DNA from: an uncultured Anaeromyxobacter sp. | GTDB lineage: Bacteria; Myxococcota; Myxococcia; Myxococcales; Anaeromyxobacteraceae | DNA: 39,656 bases | Direction: 5' to 3' | Assembly: GCA_903874275.1 (NCBI GenBank) | Contig: CAIQRS010000216.1 | Span: forward strand, 1 to 39,656 | In this document: positions 9,303 through 19,767 of the stretch, one piece after another | How positions within the stretch are numbered: position 1 is the stretch's first letter | How the letters are laid out: each line of letters starts with the position of its first letter | Notes under the pieces: model-generated | The model's input: the letters and a program-made list of their open reading frames with translations, nothing else | The model's database searches: none | Told to the model about the DNA's origin: nothing | Translations under genes and position numbers: made by a program

Positions 9303-10868
9303 CTAACCTTCCGGCGGCAGCCGGACCACGAAGCGTGCGCCGCCGTCGCCCCCGGGGCCCGCGACGATGGTGCCGTGGTGGGCGTCCACCACCCGCTGGA
9401 CGGTGGCCAGCCCCAGCCCGCTGCCGCGCTCCTTGGTCGTGAAGAACGGGGTGAAGAGGCGCGGGAGGTCCTGCGCCGGGATGCCGGCGCCGTCGTCCTC
9501 CACCTCGAGCCGTGCCCAGCCGTCCTCGTCCATGCCCGTCCGCACCGTCACCCGCCCCCGGTCCCGGCTGGCCGCGTTGTGCCAGCGCGCCGCGTGGGCG
9601 GCGTTGGCGAGCAGGTTCCAGAGCACCTGCCGCATGAGGTCGGAGTCGCACCTGCAGCCCGCCGGGGCGAGCTCCCGCTCGACCCGGATGGAGGCCGCCG
9701 CCGGGTCGTTGGCGAAGACCTCCAGGGTGTCCGACGCCAGCCGGGCCAGGTCGGTGTGGCCGCGGCGCGGGACCGCCGGGCGCGCGTACTCCAGGAAGCG
9801 GGTGACCAGCTCGTTCAGTCGCGAGGCCTCGCGGGTGACGATGTCCATGAGCCGCGCCTCGTCGGGGGCCAGCTCGAGGCCGGTGCGCAGGAGCTCGATC
9901 GAACCGGACATTGCAGCCACCGGGTTGCGCAGCTCGTGGGCCAGGCCGGCCGCCACCCGGCCGATGTCGGCGAGCCGCTCGCTGCGCTGAACCCGCTCCT
10001 CCATGGCCCGGAGCCCGGAGAGGTCCTGGAAGATGACGGCGCGGCCGATGGGCTTGCCGTCGCGGCCGCGCAGCGCGAAGTGGGTGTAGCCGAGGCGCAG
10101 CCGCTCCCCCCGGACGTTCTCGAAGTCGGTCTCGTCGCGACCGGTCTGCTCCTGCATGCCGGAGAACCAGCGCGAGGCGGGCTGGCCGCGCACCTCGTCG
10201 GCATGGAGGCCGGTGATCTGCTCGCCGGCGCGGTTCAGGAAGGTGACGCGGTCGGCGGCGTCGAGGGTGACGAGCCCGGCCGCCACCGACTGGACGATGG
10301 CCTCCTGCAGCGCGGTGACCGCCTCCAGGTCGGACTCGCGTGCCTCGAGCCTTTCGCCGGTGCTGCGGAGTTGCTCGGCGAGGTAGGTGGCCAGCGCCGC
10401 GGTGGCGAAGAAGGCGCCGGCGTGGGCGAAGAGCGACAGGACGGCGGGCCGCCCCGGCGCCAGCAGGACGATGACCGACACGTAGGTGGCGACCGAGAGA
10501 ACGAGCGCGCCGACAGCGCCGACCCGGAAGAGCAGGATCGCCCCCTCCACGATGGCCAGCGAGTACATGAAGACGAAGACGCTGTCGTTCCAGCCGGTGA
10601 TGGCCACCACCGCCGTGGCGATGGCCACGTCGGCGGCGATCTGGGCCCAGGCGAGGCCCGTCAGCCACCGCCCCGAGGCCAGCCAGGCCGCGAAGGCCAA
10701 CGACGCCACGAAGGTCGCGAGAACGATGCCGTAGAGGGCGGTGGCCAGCGCCGGCGCGGCCCCGCCCGCCTCGACCTGCCAGAAGGCGGTCCCACCCAGC
10801 AGGACCGTGTCGAGCACGAGCCGGAAGAGGATGACCCAGGCGAGCTTGCGCCTCGCCGGATCGGTCAT
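9303..10868 (-). CDS. pilS: Sensor histidine kinase PilS
   Basis: A 521-residue membrane kinase. Six hydrophobic helices span about residues 9-168, as in PilS of Pseudomonas and Myxococcus. A PAS domain follows (about 182-290, with FLNRAGEQITG), then the H-box GLAHELRNP with H311 as the phospho-acceptor, and the ATP-binding domain with N-box NLLANAAHA, DDGAGIP, FTPFFTTK and GSGLGLA. It phosphorylates PilR, whose gene follows after eight bases. In Pseudomonas PilS senses the major pilin in the membrane. The ATG at 10868 was chosen because it precedes the first transmembrane helix and lies 17 bases after the pilC stop. Confidence 0.92.
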   Translation of the reverse strand: MTDPARRKLAWVILFRLVLDTVLLGGTAFWQVEAGGAAPALATALYGIVLATFVASLAFAAWLASGRWLTGLAWAQIAADVAIATAVVAITGWNDSVFVFMYSLAIVEGAILLFRVGAVGALVLSVATYVSVIVLLAPGRPAVLSLFAHAGAFFATAALATYLAEQLRSTGERLEARESDLEAVTALQEAIVQSVAAGLVTLDAADRVTFLNRAGEQITGLHADEVRGQPASRWFSGMQEQTGRDETDFENVRGERLRLGYTHFALRGRDGKPIGRAVIFQDLSGLRAMEERVQRSERLADIGRVAAGLAHELRNPVAAMSGSIELLRTGLELAPDEARLMDIVTREASRLNELVTRFLEYARPAVPRRGHTDLARLASDTLEVFANDPAAASIRVERELAPAGCRCDSDLMRQVLWNLLANAAHAARWHNAASRDRGRVTVRTGMDEDGWARLEVEDDGAGIPAQDLPRLFTPFFTTKERGSGLGLATVQRVVDAHHGTIVAGPGGDGGARFVVRLPPEG

Positions 10869-10885
10869 CCAGCCGGACGCCACGG

Positions 10886-12148
10886 CTACTTGATGTTCCC
10901 GGCGATGCTGAAGATGGGGAGGTACATGGCGACCAGGAACCCGCCCACCACCCCGCCCAGGAAGACCATCATGATGGGCTCGATCATGCTGGTGAGAGCG
11001 CCCACCGCCACGTCCACCTCGTCGTCGTAGAAGTCGGCGATCTTGGCGAGCATCTGGTCCATGGCGCCGGTGGCCTCGCCCACCCCGATCATCTGCACCA
11101 CCATGGGCGGGAACACCTTGGTGTCGGCGAGCGGCCCGGCGATGTTCTTCCCCTCGGCGATGCGCAGCCGGACGGTGAGGATGGCTCGCTCGATCACCCT
11201 GTTCCCGGAGGACTTGGCGACGATCTCGAGCGCGTCGAGGATGGGGACGCCGGAGGAGAGCATGGTGCCGAGCGTCCGGGTGAAGCGGGCCACGGCGATC
11301 TTGCGGATCAGCGCCCCGAAGACCGGGACCTTGAGCACGAAGGCGTCCCAGTGGGCCCTGCCGCTCTTCGTTCCCACCCAGGTCCGCCACGCCACGGCCA
11401 GCGCGACCGGGACCCCGAAGAGGAGGTACCAGTAGCTCGTCATGAAATGGGACAGATCGATGAGGAACTGGGTGGGCGCCGGCATGGCGCCGCCGAAGTC
11501 CTTGAACATCTTCTCGAAGGTGGGGGTGACGAACATGAGCAGCACGACGGTGACGCCCACCGCCACGGTGAGCACGATGCCCGGGTAGACCATGGCGCCC
11601 TTCACGCGCCGCTTCAGCTTCTCGTTCTTCTCGATGTAGGCGCCGAGCCTCTGCAGGATGGTGTCGAGCATGCCGCCGATCTCGCCGGCGCGGACCAGCT
11701 GGGTGAAGAGCTCGTCGAAGACCTTGGGGTGGACCGACAGCGCGTCGGCGAAGGTGGAGCCCGACTCGACCCGCAGCTTCACGTCGGTGAGCACGCGCCG
11801 GAACTCGCGGTTGTCGGCCTGGGTGGCGATGATCTCGAGCCCCTGCACCAGCGGCAGGCCAGCGTCGATCATCACCGAGAACTGCCGGGTGAAGACCAGC
11901 AGGTCCTTGGTGGTGACCCCGCCCGTCCCGGGGATCTTGAGGTGGATCTCCCTGGGCTTCCTCTTCACCTTGGTGGGGTCGAGCCCCATCTGCGTGAGAC
12001 GGGCCTTCACCGCGGCGTCGTCGGCGGCCTCCATCTCGCCGGCCCGCACCTCGCCCTGCCGGGTCTTGGCCTCCCACTTCCACACCGGGAGCTTGCGCAC
12101 CGCCGGCGCGTTCTTGGTCCCGATCTTGGTCGCTGCCGCCTGTGCCAT
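10886..12148 (-). CDS. pilC: Type IV pilus inner-membrane platform protein PilC
   Basis: A 420-residue GspF/PilC-family protein with two repeated T2SSF cytoplasmic domains (around 80-200 and 285-405) and three transmembrane helices (near 178, 228 and 385). The motif FTRQFSVMIDAGLPLVQGLEI and the second-half motif RFTRTLGTMLSSGVPILDALEI are the paired signature of the family. PilC links the PilB and PilT motors to the assembling pilus. The length is almost that of Myxococcus PilC. The gene is separated by 82 bases from pilT, the widest gap in the operon, and lies 17 bases before pilS. Confidence 0.95.
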   Translation of the reverse strand: MAQAAATKIGTKNAPAVRKLPVWKWEAKTRQGEVRAGEMEAADDAAVKARLTQMGLDPTKVKRKPREIHLKIPGTGGVTTKDLLVFTRQFSVMIDAGLPLVQGLEIIATQADNREFRRVLTDVKLRVESGSTFADALSVHPKVFDELFTQLVRAGEIGGMLDTILQRLGAYIEKNEKLKRRVKGAMVYPGIVLTVAVGVTVVLLMFVTPTFEKMFKDFGGAMPAPTQFLIDLSHFMTSYWYLLFGVPVALAVAWRTWVGTKSGRAHWDAFVLKVPVFGALIRKIAVARFTRTLGTMLSSGVPILDALEIVAKSSGNRVIERAILTVRLRIAEGKNIAGPLADTKVFPPMVVQMIGVGEATGAMDQMLAKIADFYDDEVDVAVGALTSMIEPIMMVFLGGVVGGFLVAMYLPIFSIAGNIK

Positions 12149-12230
12149 GAGCCCCTCGCTCCCGGATCCCGTCCCACGAGTCTAGGACAGGGACCGTCCC
12201 GCGTCGATCCTCACATCCGCCTACCGTTGA

Positions 12231-13328
12231 CTACCGCTGCGGCGGCGCAGTGGTCCGCACTCCCGTCCCGCTGGTCAGCATGTTCTTCAGCTCGTCGGCG
12301 TCGCTGGACCGGCCCAGGGCCTCGTCCACCGTGATGAGCCGCTTCTGCACCAGCGAGGCCAGGCTCTGGTTGAAGGTCTGCATCCCGAACTTGGTCTGCC
12401 CGATCTGCATCTGGGAGTAAACCTGGTGGACCTTGTCCTCGCGGATGAGGTTCCGGATGGCCGGGTTGGGCACCATGACCTCGAGAGCCAGGACGCGCCC
12501 GGGGCCGCCCGATCGGGGCAGGAGGTTCTGGGTGAGGACCCCCTCGAGCACGAAGGAGAGCTGGGCCCGGACTTGCGGCTGCTGGTAGGGCGGGAAGACG
12601 TCGAGGATGCGGTTGATGGTCTGCACGCAGCTGTTGGTGTGCAGGGTCGCGAAGGCCAGGTGGCCGGTCTCGGAGACCACCAGCGCCGCCTCGATGGTCT
12701 CCAGATCGCGCATCTCGCCGATGAGCACGACGTCCGGGTCCTGGCGCAGGATGTACTTGAGCGCCTTCTTGAAGGACTGGGTGTCGGCCCCCACCTCGCG
12801 CTGGTTCACCAGGCAGTTCTTGTGGGGGTGGAGGTACTCGATGGGGTCCTCGATGGTGATGATGTGCTCGTGACGGTCGGTGTTGACCTTGTCGATGATC
12901 GAGGCCAGCGTCGTGGACTTTCCCGAGCCGGTGGGGCCGGTGACCAGCACCAGCCCGCGCGGCTTCTTGGCGAGCTCCGTCACCACCGGGGGGAGCCCCA
13001 GCTCCGCGAAGGAGAGGATCTTGAAGGGGATGGTGCGGAAGGCCCCGGCCACCGCGCCGCGCTGCAGGAAGACGTTGGCGCGGAAGCGGGAGAGCGACTT
13101 CACCCCGAAGGAGAGGTCGAGCTCGGTCTCCTCCTCGAAGCGGTGCTTCTGGGCGTCGGTGAGGATCGAGTAGCAGAGCTGCTTCGTCTCCACCGGGCTG
13201 AGGGGATTGGTCTTGAGGGGCACCAGCTTGCCGTCGATGCGGAGCTGCGGCGGCGAGCCGGTGGTGATGTGCAGGTCGCTCGCGCCCTTCTCGACCATCG
13301 CCTTGAGCAGTTGATGAAGGTTGGCCAC
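12231..13328 (-). CDS. pilT: Pilus retraction ATPase PilT
   Basis: A 365-residue hexameric secretion ATPase. Visible are the N-terminal PAS-like domain (ASDLHITTGSPPQLRIDG), Walker A GPTGSGKS (131-138), the Asp box (TIEDPIEYLH), Walker B (VVLIGEMRDLETI), the His box (GHLAFATLHTN) and the retraction motif AIRNLIRE, which distinguishes PilT from PilB. PilT depolymerises pili and powers twitching motility. The start is 10 bases after the pilB stop, so the two motors are co-transcribed. Confidence 0.96.
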   Translation of the reverse strand: MANLHQLLKAMVEKGASDLHITTGSPPQLRIDGKLVPLKTNPLSPVETKQLCYSILTDAQKHRFEEETELDLSFGVKSLSRFRANVFLQRGAVAGAFRTIPFKILSFAELGLPPVVTELAKKPRGLVLVTGPTGSGKSTTLASIIDKVNTDRHEHIITIEDPIEYLHPHKNCLVNQREVGADTQSFKKALKYILRQDPDVVLIGEMRDLETIEAALVVSETGHLAFATLHTNSCVQTINRILDVFPPYQQPQVRAQLSFVLEGVLTQNLLPRSGGPGRVLALEVMVPNPAIRNLIREDKVHQVYSQMQIGQTKFGMQTFNQSLASLVQKRLITVDEALGRSSDADELKNMLTSGTGVRTTAPPQR

Positions 13329-13338
13329 GATCGTCCTC

Positions 13339-15042
<1,704 letters not shown>

Positions 15043-15085
15043 GTGGTCACTCTCTCCCGGGATCGAGCACGCTGGAAGAAATTCG

Positions 15086-15115
15086 ACGGTAGCACCGCGT
15101 TTCCGGGGGGGTCAA
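15086..15115 (-). promoter_or_regulatory. Predicted sigma-70-type promoter of pilBTCSR
   Basis: On the minus strand, TTGACC (15115-15110) is followed after 18 bases by TACCGT (15091-15086), which carries the extended -10 TG (TGC-TACCGT). A start site near 15079 would leave a leader of about 37 bases before pilB. The -35 box overlaps the 3' arm and loop of the preceding ribF terminator-like hairpin. No sigma-54 (-24/-12) motif was recognised here. Confidence 0.45.
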
Positions 15116-15142
15116 GGAACGATGGGGCGCAACCCCCCGGAA
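15101..15142 (-). terminator. Hairpin downstream of ribF
   Basis: A perfect 10-bp inverted repeat, TTCCGGGGGG (15101-15110) and CCCCCCGGAA (15133-15142), separated by 22 bases. It lies 27 bases after the ribF stop and before pilB, so it probably ends the nucleoside-salvage transcript. There is no T-run, and the loop is long for a classical intrinsic terminator. Confidence 0.45.
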
Positions 15143-15168
15143 TCCGGCCGGCTTTCGTGCGCGCCCGG

Positions 15169-16140
15169 TCACCGGTCGCGGAAGCGCGCCAGGAGTTCCC
15201 GGGCCGCGCCGGCGTCTGCGCCGATCTGGGAGCGGAGCGCCTCGAGCGACGGGAAGCGCTTCTCGGGTCGGATGCGCCCGACGAACTCGACCCGGACGCG
15301 CTCCCCGTAGAGGTCGCTGCCGTCGTGGCCGAGGAGGTGCGCCTCGAGCCCCACCGGGCCCGACTCCTCGACGGTGGGCTTCACGCCGACGTTGCAGACC
15401 GCGTCGAGGGCCCGTGCCCCCGCTGCGTGGGACACCCCGTCGGGGCGCAGCCCCACACCGACCCGGGCCCGGGCCGCGTAGACGCCCAGGGCGGGGAGGA
15501 GCCCCTCCGGGCGCAGGTTGGCCGTGGCAAATCCAAGGGTCCGCCCGCGCCCCGCCCCCCGCTCCACCACCGCCTCGACGTCGTGCGCCCTCCCGAGCAG
15601 GACCGCGGCGCCCTCGACGTTCCCCTCGAGCAGGAACTCCCGGACCTTGGTGGAACTCACGGTGAGGCCGTCGGCGGTGACCGGCTGGATGACCGAGAGC
15701 CCGATGCCGCAGGCGAGCAGGATCTCCCGGAGGGCGTCCACCCGGGCCCGCTCGTGACCCGCCGTGAAATCGTACCCCACCACCACGTCGGCCGCTCCCA
15801 GGCGGGCGCACAGGTCGCGCCTCACGAACTCGGCGGCCGGGGTGGCCGCGTAGGCCATGTCGAAGGGAAGCACCACCGCCGCGTCCATGCCCGCCTCCTC
15901 GAGGAGTTCGAGCTTCCGGGCCGGCGGGGTGATGGCCGGGGGCGCCATGCGGGGGCGCAGCACCCGTGCCGGGTGCGGCTCGAAGGTGAGCGCGACCGAG
16001 GGCGCCCGGTGGGTGGCGGCGCGGGCCCGCGCGGTCTCGAGGAGCCGGAGGTGGCCCAGGTGCACGCCGTCGAAGTTGCCGATGGCGACCGCGCAGCCGC
16101 GCAGGGCGGTGGCGCCGTCCAGGCCGTGGAAGACCCTCAC
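15169..16140 (-). CDS. ribF: Bifunctional riboflavin kinase/FAD synthetase RibF
   Basis: A 323-residue protein converting riboflavin to FMN and FMN to FAD. The N-terminal nucleotidyltransferase domain has [10 protein letters not shown] (21-30) and [33 protein letters not shown] leads into the riboflavin kinase domain with [11 protein letters not shown], where the usual proline of GFPTANL is alanine. The start is the GTG at 16140, which overlaps the cytidine deaminase stop (GTGA); the frame is open further upstream but lacks family similarity there. Length fits the family (about 310). It is the last gene of the nucleoside-salvage operon. Confidence 0.92.
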   Translation of the reverse strand: MRVFHGLDGATALRGCAVAIGNFDGVHLGHLRLLETARARAATHRAPSVALTFEPHPARVLRPRMAPPAITPPARKLELLEEAGMDAAVVLPFDMAYAATPAAEFVRRDLCARLGAADVVVGYDFTAGHERARVDALREILLACGIGLSVIQPVTADGLTVSSTKVREFLLEGNVEGAAVLLGRAHDVEAVVERGAGRGRTLGFATANLRPEGLLPALGVYAARARVGVGLRPDGVSHAAGARALDAVCNVGVKPTVEESGPVGLEAHLLGHDGSDLYGERVRVEFVGRIRPEKRFPSLEALRSQIGADAGAARELLARFRDR

Positions 16141-16556
16141 GGCCGCCCCTTCGCGGGCCGCGCTCCGCCGAGCTGCGCCGCGCCGAAGGCCCGGGGGAGG
16201 AGCGCCCCCAGCGTGGTCTCGACGCGGGACCCGCGGGCCCCGGCCAGCGTCACCGGGAGTCCGGGTCCGGCGAACTCGGCCAGGGTCTGCAGGCACATCC
16301 CGCAGGGGGGCGTGGGCGGGACGGTCCCGCTGGCCACGGCCAGGGACTCGAGGGTGCGCCTCCCGGCCAGGACCGCCGCCAGCACCGCGGCGCGCTCGGC
16401 GCAGACGGTCAGCCCGTAGCTGGCGTTCTCCACGTTGGCCCCCTCGAAGACCCGGCCCCCGGCGCGCAGCGCGGCTCCGACCCGGAAGCCCGAGTAGGGG
16501 GCGTAGGCGCGTCGGCGCGCCGCCCGGGCGGCCGGCGTGAGGTCGCGGGCCTTCAC
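16137..16556 (-). CDS. cdd: Cytidine deaminase
   Basis: A 139-residue homotetrameric-type cytidine deaminase, converting (deoxy)cytidine to (deoxy)uridine. Motifs: substrate-site [14 protein letters not shown] (18-30), zinc site and catalytic glutamate [15 protein letters not shown] (C52, E54), and second zinc site PPCGMCLQ (C85, C88). The GTG start at 16556 overlaps the upstream stop as GTGA, and its own stop overlaps the ribF GTG in the same way. The C-terminal tail (ARPAKGRP) is short and basic. Uridine made here can be cleaved by the pyrimidine phosphorylase of the same operon. Confidence 0.92.
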   Translation of the reverse strand: MKARDLTPAARAARRRAYAPYSGFRVGAALRAGGRVFEGANVENASYGLTVCAERAAVLAAVLAGRRTLESLAVASGTVPPTPPCGMCLQTLAEFAGPGLPVTLAGARGSRVETTLGALLPRAFGAAQLGGARPAKGRP

Positions 16557-16846
16557 GCCTCCTCCAGGAACTTCTCCACGGCCGCCCGGCTCGCCCCGTC
16601 CATGCCGTCGAGCCGCGCGTGGGCCAGGAAGGCGTCGCCGTTCCGGTCCACCCGGAGCACCTCCCCGCCGGCCCGGGTCTCGACGCCGGCGCCCGGGAGC
16701 AGGAAGCGCAGCTCGAGCCGCCGCGCCGGTGGATGACTCATGGTGAAGTGCATTCCGTCCCCGTCGAGCCAGCCCTTCCACTCCTCGAAGGAGCCCCCGG
16801 CGGCGGGGTCGCGGACCAGCACGTGGAAGCGGCGCTCCCCGGTCAC
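16553..16846 (-). CDS. Small PilZ-like protein of unknown role
   Basis: A 97-residue protein that I do not recognise with certainty. Its pattern of short beta strands and a final helix ([72 protein letters not shown]) resembles a PilZ fold: a 'LxFxLP' strand, a 'GEVxRV' strand, a 'AxARLxGMD' strand, and a C-terminal helix. The canonical c-di-GMP residues R-x-x-x-R and D/N-x-S-x-x-G are not evident. It is locked between purine nucleoside phosphorylase and cytidine deaminase by GTGA overlaps on both sides, so it is co-translated with nucleoside-salvage enzymes. An alternative reading is an unrelated small beta-barrel. Confidence 0.55.
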   Translation of the reverse strand: MTGERRFHVLVRDPAAGGSFEEWKGWLDGDGMHFTMSHPPARRLELRFLLPGAGVETRAGGEVLRVDRNGDAFLAHARLDGMDGASRAAVEKFLEEA

Positions 16847-17679
16847 GGCGCCGCCTCCGCGGCCCATGCCGGCACGAGCCGCTCGAGCCGCTCCACCGCG
16901 CCGGCCCCGGCCCGGAGCACCTCCTCGTGCGAGAGCGGCTGCGCCGAGAGCCCGGCCGCCAGGTTGGTCACGACGGAGAGCGCCGCCACCCGGACGCCGG
17001 CGTGGCGGGCCGCGATCACCTCGAGGACGGTGGACATGCCCACCAGGTCGGCGCCCAGGGTCCGGAGCATGCGGATCTCGGCCGGGGTCTCGTAGCTCGG
17101 GCCGGCCAGGCCGGCGTAGATCCCCTGCCGCAGCCCGACACCCAGGCGCGCGGCGCAGGCGTCGAGCAGGGCGCCCAGCCGGGCGTCGTAGGGCTCGCCC
17201 ATGTCCGGGAAGCGCACGCCCAGCCGCTCGTCGTTGGGCCCGGTGAGCGGGTTCGCGCCGGTGAGGTTCAGGTGGTCGGTGATGCGGACGAGCTCGCCGG
17301 GCGCCAGCGCCGCGTTCACGGCGCCGGCCGCGTTGGTGAGGAGCAGCGAGCGGACGCCGAACCAGGCCAGGAGGCGGACCCCGAAGGCCACGGTGCCGGC
17401 CGATGCTCCCTCGTAGAGGTGGGAACGGCCCTGGAGCACGGCCACGGGCGTGGATCCCAGCTTCCCCACCACGAGCCGCCCGGCGTGACCCGGCACGGTG
17501 GGTGCGGGGAACTCGGGGATCTCCTCGTAGGGGATGGAGACCCGCTCCTCGATCCGCTCGGCCAGGGCTCCCAGCCCGGAGCCCAGGACCATCCCCACCA
17601 CCGGGCGGTACTCGGTGCGACCGCGGATCCAGGCCCGCGCGTACTCCAGGCGGGTGTGCAGCTCGACGGTCCGGTTCAT
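16843..17679 (-). CDS. punA: Purine nucleoside phosphorylase (trimeric type)
   Basis: A 278-residue enzyme that splits inosine, guanosine and deoxy forms into base and (deoxy)ribose-1-phosphate. Family motifs: [11 protein letters not shown] (phosphate loop), [52 protein letters not shown] and VTNLAAG, giving the purine-binding Glu, Met and Asn of the PNP/MTAP class II family. Length is as expected. The ATG start overlaps the upstream stop (ATGA), and the stop overlaps the GTG of the next gene (GTGA). Confidence 0.93.
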   Translation of the reverse strand: MNRTVELHTRLEYARAWIRGRTEYRPVVGMVLGSGLGALAERIEERVSIPYEEIPEFPAPTVPGHAGRLVVGKLGSTPVAVLQGRSHLYEGASAGTVAFGVRLLAWFGVRSLLLTNAAGAVNAALAPGELVRITDHLNLTGANPLTGPNDERLGVRFPDMGEPYDARLGALLDACAARLGVGLRQGIYAGLAGPSYETPAEIRMLRTLGADLVGMSTVLEVIAARHAGVRVAALSVVTNLAAGLSAQPLSHEEVLRAGAGAVERLERLVPAWAAEAAP

Positions 17680-18998
17680 GCCTCCCCCTTCTCGATCCTC
17701 TCCAGGACGAGCGGCCCCGGCGACGCGGGCCCGGCCCCGATCCGGAAGGCCCCGCGCAGGCGCGCCGCGACGGCGTCGGGCGGCTCGAGCGGCCTCTCCC
17801 CCACGTGCATCGCCGCGAGCGGCTCGCCCGCCTCCACCCGGTCCCCCACCCTCTTCCACAGCTCGATCCCGGCGGCCGGATCGACGGCGTCCTCGACGCG
17901 CGACCGCCCCGCCCCGAGCGCCATGGCGGCCAGACCGACCGCCTCGGCGTCCACGGCCTCGACCACTCCGGTGGCCGGGGCGACGACGTCCACCACCCGC
18001 ACCGCGCGCGGCAGCCGGTCGGGCTCGACGAGCGCCCGCGGGTCGCCTCCCTGGGCCTCGACGATCTCGCAGAGCTTGCGGAACCCGCGCCCGTCGGCGA
18101 TGGCCTGCTCGACGAGCCCGCGCGCCTCGGCGTTCGTCGCCGCCACGCGCCCGAGGAGCAGCATCTCCGCCCCGAGCACCACGGTGAGCTCGCGCAGGTC
18201 GGGCGGCCCGCCGCCGTGGAGGAGGTGGAGGATCTCCTTCACCTCCAGTGCGTTGCCGACGGCCCGGCCCAGGGGCTGGTCCATGTCGGTGACCAGCGCC
18301 ACCACCTCCTTGCCCATTCCGCGGCCGATGCCCACCAGCGTGCGGGCCAGCGCCAGCGCGTCGGGCAGGCGCTTCATGAAGGCGCCGCTGCCGACCTTGA
18401 CGTCGAGCACCAGGCCGTCGATCCCCTCGGCCAGCTTCTTCGACATGATCGAGCCGGCGATGAGGGGGATCGACTCGACGGTGGCGGTGAGGTCGCGCAG
18501 CGCGTAGAGCTTGCGGTCGGCGGGGGCGATGCGGTCGGTCTGGCCGACCAGGCAGGCGCCCACCGAGGCCGTGAGCTCGCGGAACCGCGCCACCGGCAGA
18601 TGGATCCGGAAGCCGGGGATCGACTCGAGCTTGTCGAGCGTGCCACCGGTGTGGCCGAGCCCCCGGCCGCTCACCATGGGAACCTTGACCCCGCAGGCCG
18701 CCACCAGCGGCGCCAGCGCCAGCGAGGTCTTGTCCCCCACCCCTCCGGTGGAGTGCTTGTCGATCTTCGGGCCGGGGATGTCGGAGAGGTCGAGCACGTC
18801 CCCGGAGTGGAGCATGGCCGCGGTCATGGCCTGGAGCTCCGGCTCGCTCATGCCCCGGAAGAAGACCGCCATGCAGAAGGCGGCCATCTGGTAGTCGGGC
18901 ACGCTCCCCTCGGCGTAGCGGGTCACGAGCTCCGCGATCGCCTCCGGCGGCACGGGGCGTCCGTCGCGCTTGCGGTGGATGACCTCGTAGGGGCGCAC
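17676..18998 (-). CDS. deoA: Pyrimidine-nucleoside (thymidine) phosphorylase
   Basis: A 440-residue enzyme of the thymidine/pyrimidine-nucleoside phosphorylase family, cleaving thymidine or uridine with phosphate. Motifs: phosphate and potassium site DKHSTGGVGDKTS (80-92) and the family signature SGRGLGHTGGTLDKLE (110-125). The C-terminal alpha/beta lobe is present. It leads the operon deoA-punA-(PilZ-like)-cdd-ribF. The start is a GTG at 18998. On the minus strand TAGCCG lies exactly six bases before it, which suggests that the transcript may begin at or next to the start codon. Whether it prefers thymidine only (DeoA) or also uridine (Pdp) cannot be told. Confidence 0.92.
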   Translation of the reverse strand: MRPYEVIHRKRDGRPVPPEAIAELVTRYAEGSVPDYQMAAFCMAVFFRGMSEPELQAMTAAMLHSGDVLDLSDIPGPKIDKHSTGGVGDKTSLALAPLVAACGVKVPMVSGRGLGHTGGTLDKLESIPGFRIHLPVARFRELTASVGACLVGQTDRIAPADRKLYALRDLTATVESIPLIAGSIMSKKLAEGIDGLVLDVKVGSGAFMKRLPDALALARTLVGIGRGMGKEVVALVTDMDQPLGRAVGNALEVKEILHLLHGGGPPDLRELTVVLGAEMLLLGRVAATNAEARGLVEQAIADGRGFRKLCEIVEAQGGDPRALVEPDRLPRAVRVVDVVAPATGVVEAVDAEAVGLAAMALGAGRSRVEDAVDPAAGIELWKRVGDRVEAGEPLAAMHVGERPLEPPDAVAARLRGAFRIGAGPASPGPLVLERIEKGEA

Positions 18999-19074
18999 GC
19001 CCCACGGCTAGCACACGCACCGGGGAGCGGCAATTCGACCCTGGCCGGGGTCGATGCGGTATGGTTCCGGGGCG

Positions 19075-19767
19075 GTGAAGGTCCTGGTCTGCTGCGCGAA
19101 CGAGATCGTCGGCGACGCCGTCGCGGTGGCGCTGTCGAAGGCGGGGCACCAGTCGGTGGCCTCCTCGGATCCCCTGCAGCTCGCGTCGAACCTGGCCGGG
19201 GCGGAGGCGCTGGTGGTGGACGCCAAGGACGGGCGGCGGGCCATCGCCCTGCTTCGCGACCGGGGCTTCGCCGGGCGGGCGCTGGTCACGGGGGTGGCTT
19301 CCGTGGAGGAGCTGGCCCAGCTCTCCACCCGGTGCGGCGCCGACGGGCCCCTCGGCCTCGATCCCCTCGAGGAGCTCCCCCAGCGGTTCGCCGCGGCGCT
19401 GGTGGCGCGCCGGCGGGTGCTCATCGTGGACGACAACGAGATCGTGGCCCGGTTCCTCACCCGGGACCTCGCCGGGAAGGGGTTCGAGGTGCTCTACGCT
19501 GCCGACGCCGAGGCGGCCACGGCGATCCTCACCCGGCGGGAGACCCGCCCCGACCTGATCCTCCTCGACGTGAAGATGCCCCGCATCGACGGGCCGCAGT
19601 TCTGCCGCTTCGTGAAGGGCAACGAGCGCTTCCGGGGCATCAAGGTGATCCTCTGCACCGGCGCGGCACGGGAGACGGTGGAGCAGCTCGCGGCCGACTG
19701 CGGAGCCGACGGGTTCCTCTTCAAGGACGAGTTTCTCGGGAAGTGGGTCGCCGAGCACGCTCAGTAG
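19075..19767 (+). CDS. Tandem-receiver response regulator
   Basis: A 230-residue protein made of two CheY-like domains. The N-terminal one (1-110) is degenerate: it starts VKVLVCCANE without the acidic pair, keeps an aspartate in ALVVDAKDG, and lacks the conserved lysine. The C-terminal one (113-230) is complete, with D119/D120, phospho-acceptor D165 (LILLDVKMP), T195 and K217 (FLFKDEF). No output domain follows. It would relay or buffer phosphoryl groups in the cytoplasm. The GTG at 19075 was chosen over an ATG at 19054 because the receiver fold begins here; TATGGT ends nine bases before it. The 3' end overlaps the convergent lipoprotein gene by 7 bases. No kinase is adjacent. Confidence 0.8.
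   Translation: MKVLVCCANEIVGDAVAVALSKAGHQSVASSDPLQLASNLAGAEALVVDAKDGRRAIALLRDRGFAGRALVTGVASVEELAQLSTRCGADGPLGLDPLEELPQRFAAALVARRRVLIVDDNEIVARFLTRDLAGKGFEVLYAADAEAATAILTRRETRPDLILLDVKMPRIDGPQFCRFVKGNERFRGIKVILCTGAARETVEQLAADCGADGFLFKDEFLGKWVAEHAQ

Noticed and set aside
8065-9306. Plus-strand frame of 413 codons over pilR
   Set aside because: It has histidine/leucine/glycine-rich shadow composition opposite a protein with complete receiver, AAA+ and helix-turn-helix motifs.
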